Assembly: GCF_021018895.1 (NCBI RefSeq)
Contig: NC_079381.1
Location: 10,425,001 to 10,489,000, forward strand
DNA: 64,000 nt
Direction of reading: 5' to 3'
Source of the DNA: Seriola aureovittata
Lineage: Eukaryota; Chordata; Actinopteri; Carangiformes; Carangidae
Numbering within the stretch: the stretch's first letter is position 1; every line of letters starts with the position of its first letter. The translations under genes and the position numbers were made by a program. Under the pieces are notes generated by a model. It did no database searches. It had not been told where the DNA came from and saw only the letters and a list, made by a program, of their open reading frames with translations. Below, one piece after another: positions 61,301-64,000 of this stretch.

Positions 61301-62187
61301 TGCTTGGTACTGATCAAACCTCTTATTTCGAAACAAATACAGTTAATTGCTCTTACCTCCTGGTTATAATCTAGGATGCCTTTCAGAATTTTCTTTAGAT
61401 TGCTGACCTGAAAGAAGAGAGTACTCATGTAGACATTGATTCAAATTGAGGCTGACAAAAAATGTTACAACACCGACTGCTAATTTATGCTGAACCAATA
61501 TCAAATAATGCTATATTTTTAAAGGTGACAAAGAAGCAGTGGGATCACCTAAGTCTTTAGGAACATGCATTACCAACATACCTTTATGATTAATATTTCT
61601 AGACAAAGATATTGTTCATTCACACTTGCTACATCATTCAGCTAATTGGAAAAAAAAACTACCTAAACCAAGCATCGTAATCCATCCAAATCATGTCTGA
61701 TTCTTACCTTTAACCTCCAGTTGTCTCCAACCTCTGGCTTGATTCTACTAATCCAAGCGTCAGTGAAATACCCTATATCTCTAAAAAAAAAAATATTCAG
61801 ACAGACAAAAGGACAGGGATTTAAAGCATGAAGTTCTTCTTAAGTGTGATTTTGTAAATAAACAAAGCACAGACAAAGTGGCAAGTTTATAACAAGATAT
61901 GGCATTTTATGAAGCTGCAGGTTTAGGAGGTTGTATGAGAAAAGGGCCGGGCCTGCAGGGGTGGAGTGTCTTACTGAATGTTTTTAGTACATTAGCTGTC
62001 AAACATTTCAGAATATGCCACAAACAATGTAAAATAACATAGAAAGAATTTGTTTTATAAAAATGCAACTGATAACAAATATTGTAAGGATGAAAACTTA
62101 CATTTTCTGTAGAGCTTGCGCCATGACGACACCACTCGTCAAGTCTTCTACTGTCTTGCATGGAGCCTCCACTCCGAATGTCTGGAT
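46177..62187 (-). CDS. hook3: hook3, HOOK family dynein-dynactin adaptor (23 coding exons, exon 1 outside window)
   Basis: Twenty-three exons on the minus strand splice in phase into 719 residues plus a stop, running from the residue matching human HOOK3 Ile20 to the C-terminus. Without the extra exon the length is 698, against 699 in human. HOOK3 is a cytosolic adaptor. Its N-terminal Hook (calponin-homology-like) domain binds dynein light intermediate chain, the central coiled coil holds dynein-dynactin, and the C-terminus binds cargo through FTS/FHIP. Choice of HOOK3 over HOOK1 or HOOK2 rests on 'VAALQEEKSSLLAENQVLME' and the C-terminal 'RRSYPGHVQPATAR'. Human Gln147 and Ile154, needed for light intermediate chain binding, are both kept in 'MMMEESVQHVVMTAIQE'. 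No frameshift or premature stop is seen. Exons are entered separately below. Confidence 0.97.
46614..46630 (-). promoter_or_regulatory. CTCF-like motif in hook3 intron 23
   Basis: On the minus strand CCACTAGAGGGCAGCAG fits the CTCF core (CCASYAGRKGGCRS) at the central positions. Occupancy is unknown. Confidence 0.4.
47006..47077 (-). CDS. hook3: hook3 exon 23
   Basis: 24 codons, phase 0 at both ends, encoding 'KEMDKTKSQRDYEEKLIVSA' then WYNM. Acceptor ACAG, donor GTAAGA. Confidence 0.95.
47337..47351 (-). promoter_or_regulatory. CTCF-like motif in hook3 intron 22
   Basis: On the minus strand CCCAGCAGAGGGCGC is a near-consensus CTCF core in the same orientation as the site at 46614-46630, about 720 bp away. 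Confidence 0.45.
47608..47712 (-). CDS. hook3: hook3 exon 22
   Basis: 35 codons beginning 'VIRTLDPKQNQGSGPEVQAL' and ending 'MLHSLE'. Phase 0 at both ends. This is a coiled-coil to linker region in the cargo-binding part. Confidence 0.96.
47847..47947 (-). CDS. hook3: hook3 exon 21
   Basis: Encodes 'QRVEELEEALKKKDDDMKQM' then 'EERYKKYLEKAKS', strongly heptad-patterned coiled coil. It starts in a split Ser codon and ends phase 0 at donor GTCAGT. Confidence 0.96.
48167..48249 (-). CDS. hook3: hook3 exon 20
   Basis: Encodes 'EKVRELNNELLKKNAFIDEM' then EPKYNAS. Starts in a split Met codon and ends one base into a Ser codon at donor GTGAGT. Confidence 0.93.
48403..48437 (-). CDS. hook3: hook3 exon 19 (35-nt microexon)
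   Basis: Eleven codons 'SSILKKKYEEH' plus two bases, between a TTTTTAG acceptor and a GTAAGT donor. Matches human 'SVLLKKKLEEH'. Confidence 0.9.
50128..50149. promoter_or_regulatory. Perfect ERE-like palindrome plus DR1, first copy
   Basis: AGGTCA-CCG-TGACCT at 50128-50142 has the consensus palindrome with a 3-base spacer. Its right half-site, with the TGACCT at 50144-50149, forms a direct repeat with a 1-base spacer (DR1). A further degenerate half-site TGATCA follows at 50151-50156. Confidence 0.5.
50272..50292. promoter_or_regulatory. Perfect ERE-like palindrome plus DR0, second copy
   Basis: AGGTCA-CCG-TGACCT at 50272-50286 followed directly by a second TGACCT at 50287-50292. One base is missing relative to the first copy, turning DR1 into DR0. 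Confidence 0.5.
51326..51413 (-). CDS. hook3: hook3 exon 18
   Basis: Encodes 'LINQRLMEEQSQVEELQKNL' then QEQGSKADD after a split Arg codon. Coiled coil. Donor GTAAGT. Confidence 0.95.
51814..51954 (-). CDS. hook3: hook3 exon 17
   Basis: Encodes 'EHLIRLQHENKMLKLAQEGS' through 'KIALLQSLLEDANRRKNELE' to TEN and a split Arg. It is the most conserved coiled-coil exon. Donor GTCAGA. Confidence 0.97.
51955..54950 (-). other. hook3 intron 16, containing a foldback element
   Basis: 3.0-kb intron carrying the 84-bp perfect inverted repeat element at 52718-53046 and an octamer tandem (TAAGAACA twice) near 52478-52495 that may be the tail of another dispersed repeat. Confidence 0.9.
52718..53046. mobile_element. 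Foldback MITE with perfect 84-bp terminal inverted repeats
   Basis: Left arm 52718-52801 and right arm 52963-53046 are exact reverse complements over 84 bases by base-by-base comparison. The 161-bp middle is not coding. It contains a smaller inverted repeat (CAACGACAGT ... ACTGTCGTTG). A target duplication is not obvious. The perfect arms argue for a recent insertion or gene conversion between arms. Family text such as 'GAGGTGAAACGTCTTCA' is familiar from other fish, from memory. Confidence 0.85.
54951..55020 (-). CDS. hook3: hook3 exon 16
   Basis: Encodes 'LFPLVSNDGSDSLAAEITTP' EI and a split Arg. It is a break between coiled coils in human HOOK3, and the divergence here is consistent with a flexible linker. 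Confidence 0.94.
55129..55213 (-). CDS. hook3: hook3 exon 15
   Basis: Encodes 'RMRTERDSLKETIEELHCVQ' then AQEGQLTS. Donor is GTAAAG, weaker than most. Coiled coil. Confidence 0.93.
55551..55661 (-). CDS. hook3: hook3 exon 14
   Basis: 37 codons, phase 0, beginning 'VVELQNRLSEESKKADKMEF' and ending 'VDSLQKEKD'. Coiled coil. Donor GTACGT. Confidence 0.96.
55818..55931 (-). CDS. hook3: hook3 exon 13
   Basis: 38 codons, phase 0, beginning 'NKLMEEKNTVLMQTNVSLEE' and ending 'LETYKRQ'. Coiled coil. It begins with Asn where human has Val. Confidence 0.96.
56123..56210 (-). CDS. hook3: hook3 exon 12
   Basis: Encodes 'HSSDKVSKLEGTVEHYKKKL' then EDMGLLRRQ after a split Arg codon; ends phase 0 at GTACAC. 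Confidence 0.95.
56594..56734 (-). CDS. hook3: hook3 exon 11
   Basis: Encodes 'LEAAKDDYRIRCEELEKELL' through 'ELVSLADEAQSLKDEMDVL' with split Arg codons at both ends. Coiled coil. Donor GTAAGT. Confidence 0.97.
56855..57018 (-). CDS. hook3: hook3 exon 10
   Basis: Encodes 'VAALQEEKSSLLAENQVLME' through 'SIEDINSPAGRRHLQLQTQL' to EETF and a split Arg. Nearly identical to human HOOK3 and decisive for the paralogue call. The upstream intron end is a long CT-rich tract on the coding strand. Confidence 0.98.
57019..58760 (-). other. hook3 intron between exon 10 and the extra exon
   Basis: 1.7 kb. The first part upstream of exon 10 (about 57020-57290) is strongly purine-rich on the plus strand, a pyrimidine-rich tract on the transcript. 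The GTGCAC-rich stretch at 58560-58625 contains short palindromes. No other exon is seen. Confidence 0.8.
58761..58823 (-). CDS. hook3: hook3 extra 21-codon exon (not in canonical human HOOK3)
   Basis: 63 nt, phase 0 at both ends, with an AAAG acceptor and GTAAAT donor. It encodes 'ALHVQEERDRLRLEFNELEE' R. It falls exactly between the human Gln205 and Val206 junction, so it adds three heptads without breaking register. It resembles the start of the next exon (8 of 21 residues identical). Reading frame, heptad pattern and splice sites support it as an optional or lineage-specific exon, but transcription is unproven. Confidence 0.72.
59629..59669. repeat. Small inverted repeat, 14-bp stem
   Basis: GTTATTCACACACA and its exact reverse complement are separated by 13 bases, in the hook3 intron downstream of exon 8 on the minus strand. 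It could fold as a hairpin; no function is implied. Confidence 0.8.
59813..59896 (-). CDS. hook3: hook3 exon 8
   Basis: 28 codons, phase 0, beginning 'LKKTVEELNDALATKEEIAQ' and ending 'RCRELDMQ'. It is an early part of the central coiled coil. Confidence 0.96.
60493..60555 (-). CDS. hook3: hook3 exon 7
   Basis: 21 codons, phase 0, encoding 'LMSKETPVTGGNDSYVDLDR' Q. It is the link from the Hook domain to the coiled coil. Confidence 0.96.
60790..60857 (-). CDS. hook3: hook3 exon 6
   Basis: After a split Glu codon it encodes 'YIQTIMMMEESVQHVVMTAI' QE. The Gln and Ile matching human Gln147 and Ile154, which contact the dynein light intermediate chain helix, are intact. Ends phase 0 at donor GTAGAT. 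Confidence 0.97.
61006..61138 (-). CDS. hook3: hook3 exon 5
   Basis: Encodes 'VLGQHINDFTLPDVNLIGEH' then 'SDAAELGRMLQLLLGCAVNC' EQKQ and one base of the next Glu. Core of the Hook domain. Confidence 0.97.
61357..61407 (-). CDS. hook3: hook3 exon 4
   Basis: 17 codons, phase 0, encoding 'VSNLKKILKGILDYNQE'. Hook domain helix. Confidence 0.96.
61708..61780 (-). CDS. hook3: hook3 exon 3
   Basis: After completing a split Ile codon it encodes 'DIGYFTDAWISRIKPEVGDN' WRLK, matching human residues 49-72. The EVGDNWRLK part is invariant between the two. Confidence 0.95.
62102..62187 (-). CDS. hook3: hook3 exon 2
   Basis: 28 codons plus two bases from phase 0, encoding 'IQTFGVEAPCKTVEDLTSGV' then VMAQALQK. 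It corresponds to human Ile20 onwards. The preceding residues of the first Hook-domain helix must come from an exon farther upstream (beyond 64000). Confidence 0.96.
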
Positions 62188-64000
62188 CTAAACAACAAAC
62201 AGACACACAAACTTTGTGAGTGCTGGGTGAAGGATACAACTATGTAGTTTATTATGTTGACACACAATATAACCTGCTCAAGATATTCAACAAGCGTTTT
62301 ACATGAAAAGTTATGACACCCTGTTTTCAGGAACACCTCGAAGCTGCCCACTATAACCACAGTCTTACCTGCCGGCCCGTTAGCAGCTCCATTAGAGGAG
62401 GTGGGAGTTACATGCCTCAAGGGTACCTGAGTGACTCAAATATATTACTGTGTGCACCAAAGCGGAGCTGACTTACTGTCGCTGCAAATTCCCTCTCAAC
62501 TTTGTCTATCATCGTTGCTCAGTTTCTCTTATGTCACCTCTGTCGTTAATTTCAAAGTTTTTTTCTTCCGATTGAACTAGCTCAATTGATATGTCTTTGT
62601 TCTCTCTCTACCCTTCATGTTCTTCTCTGCTTCTTTCCCTCTGGGCTGAAAGTCTGTTACTCAGACAGAAGTGAATATTCTTCTGTCTATATACCAACAG
62701 CCAACATGCCAAAAGAGGAGGGGAAATTGAGAGAAGGAATGTTGAAGTTCTGACAGGAAGAAAATGACGAGGTTGAAATTCTGCCTGCACCTTCTTCATC
62801 GTTCTGTCTGCCTCACTTTTCATTACGTGGCTCAAATACAACATGCAGCTCTCAAGCCCTTTGTCAGGGTAAATGGGTTGAAGTGAACTGACCAGAGCAC
62901 TTTAAATCAGACTCAAGCTTGAGGTAAGTTTATTGTCACATATGTTCAACTTGTTATTATTTCCAATATAAAACCCATTCGAAGGTCTTATGACTGGAAA
63001 GATTTTACTATGAGAAGCAGCTTAAAGTGTTAGATTAGCAAGAAAATGCCATTTCACTTGTTGCCATCTAAACCCATGGCTATGGCTGTAGAACTGTTTA
63101 CGCAATTTTCTTAAAATAAACATGATGCAATAACAACACCATCTCCAATTACTGACTTGCACTAATGCGAGTGTCTATTTTAAATGACTTTAAACTATAA
63201 AAGGTGAAGTGAATTCACTGTACTTGATTTGTTAAATTTTTCGTTCTCTAGGTCTGAGATATTGAGAAGTATTCAATTGCAATTGCAATCATTTATTAGC
63301 AAAGACAGAGTGGGATACCAGTAAACATAACAAGAAGACCTTTGACACTCAACCGGAGAGGACAAACTTCACATGGCACAAGGGCAACATGACACTAACA
63401 ACATCAACATTCCTAGACAAACTGAGATAATCTAAATAGAAAAGCTTTTAGACTGATATTTTACTTAAGATTCACAGTCGAACACTAGGTGCATCACCTC
63501 TTCTTAAATGTAAGCTTCAAGACATTTTGGCTCTTGTCTTTTTACGTGGAGCAATGCCCACCAAATAACGTTTAAGGGGCCAATTAGGGTCAGTCCCTTA
63601 GGGGTACCCTGTGTCAGCGAGGCAGCTAGTAGCTAAAGCCAGCCACTGGCCTAGAGCCAACACACAACAGAACCAAAACAATACCCCCATTACATAACAT
63701 CAATTACCAGTGAGAGACTGAGAAAAACGTAACCACTTCAATTACCAACACAGTATTCACTCCATAATTTAACCCATTCTGCTACAAAAGCACCCCAGAT
63801 CTATACTACAGCTTAAGCAAGATTACACCCTTTGCTGTAATGATACGTTATCCTCTAAACTTCCATACAATACTGGTTAGATGGCATTGTATTTTAATAT
63901 GTATCTGTGTGGATAGAGTAGGAATTAAACCACTGGTGTCAAAAATGTAGTGTCAAATTGTTGTTTCATACAGGTGAAAAATTACTGAATTCTAAACATG
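62188..64000 (-). other. Part of hook3 intron 1, no further exon confirmed
   Basis: No segment encoding the expected first Hook-domain helix (CESLLTW-like) is seen up to the window edge. A possible alternative first exon lies at 62477-62512 (separate entry). Confidence 0.6.
62477..62512 (-). CDS. Possible alternative first exon of hook3
   Basis: On the minus strand ATG at 62512 with A at -3 opens twelve codons (MIDKVEREFAAT) before a consensus GTAAGT donor in phase 0, matching exon 2. An in-frame TGA lies three codons upstream of the ATG. The resulting protein would lack the LCESLLTW part of the first helix, so it would be an atypical Hook domain. It may equally be chance. Confidence 0.25.

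Noticed and set aside
62355..62420. ATG with 17 codons and a GTAAGA donor upstream of hook3 exon 2
   Set aside because: The donor is phase 1 and does not join exon 2 in frame, unlike the candidate at 62477-62512.
1..64000. tRNA genes, rRNA, CRISPR arrays, retroviral genes
   Set aside because: No T-loop consensus, rRNA text, regular direct-repeat array or pol/gag motifs were noticed on reading; a dedicated search was not possible.

Overview
The window is nuclear DNA from a ray-finned fish, most likely a percomorph teleost. Genes are split into small exons with GT-AG introns. Intergenic DNA is AT-rich and crowded with (GT)n, (CT)n and (GA)n microsatellites. Several dispersed repeats resemble families I remember from many teleost genomes. 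There are no operons, phage genes or CRISPR arrays.

Three transcription units can be supported. (1) On the minus strand at 16721-18867 are the first two coding exons of trabd2a (TIKI1), a membrane-bound Wnt-cleaving metalloprotease. The remaining exons were not found, so positions 1-16720 are probably a very long intron 2. (2) On the plus strand at about 24690-29400 is an unrecognised gene with a TATA box, a 76-nt first coding exon, a second exon whose reading continues only after a +1 frame change, and then about seven degenerate tandem exon-like modules of 160-208 bp ending near an AATAAA. This is the least explained part of the window. (3) On the minus strand at 46177-62187 is hook3, the dynein-dynactin activating adaptor. 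Twenty-three coding exons join in phase, from the residue matching human Ile20 to the stop codon. Human exon 1 has no counterpart here and should lie beyond 64000. An extra 63-nt exon inserts exactly three heptads into the coiled coil.

The rest is intergenic or intronic: trabd2a intron 2 (1-16720), a promoter-proximal region with CT tracts (18868-19750), the trabd2a/unknown-gene intergenic interval, a gene-free interval (29400-40840), the probable hook3 3' UTR (about 40840-46176), and hook3 intron 1 (62188-64000). Mobile-element remnants include an internally deleted Tc1-like transposon (about 23930-24353), a TTAA-bounded MITE-like element (36051-36296), a teleost repeat at 11371-11800, an element carrying nuclear-receptor-type palindromes in a hook3 intron (about 49960-50392), and a foldback element with two perfectly matching 84-bp arms (52718-53046).

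The three genes have no evident joint pathway. trabd2a acts on secreted Wnt at the cell surface and hook3 acts in dynein transport. Family assignments come from memory of human proteins and teleost repeats, without any database search.
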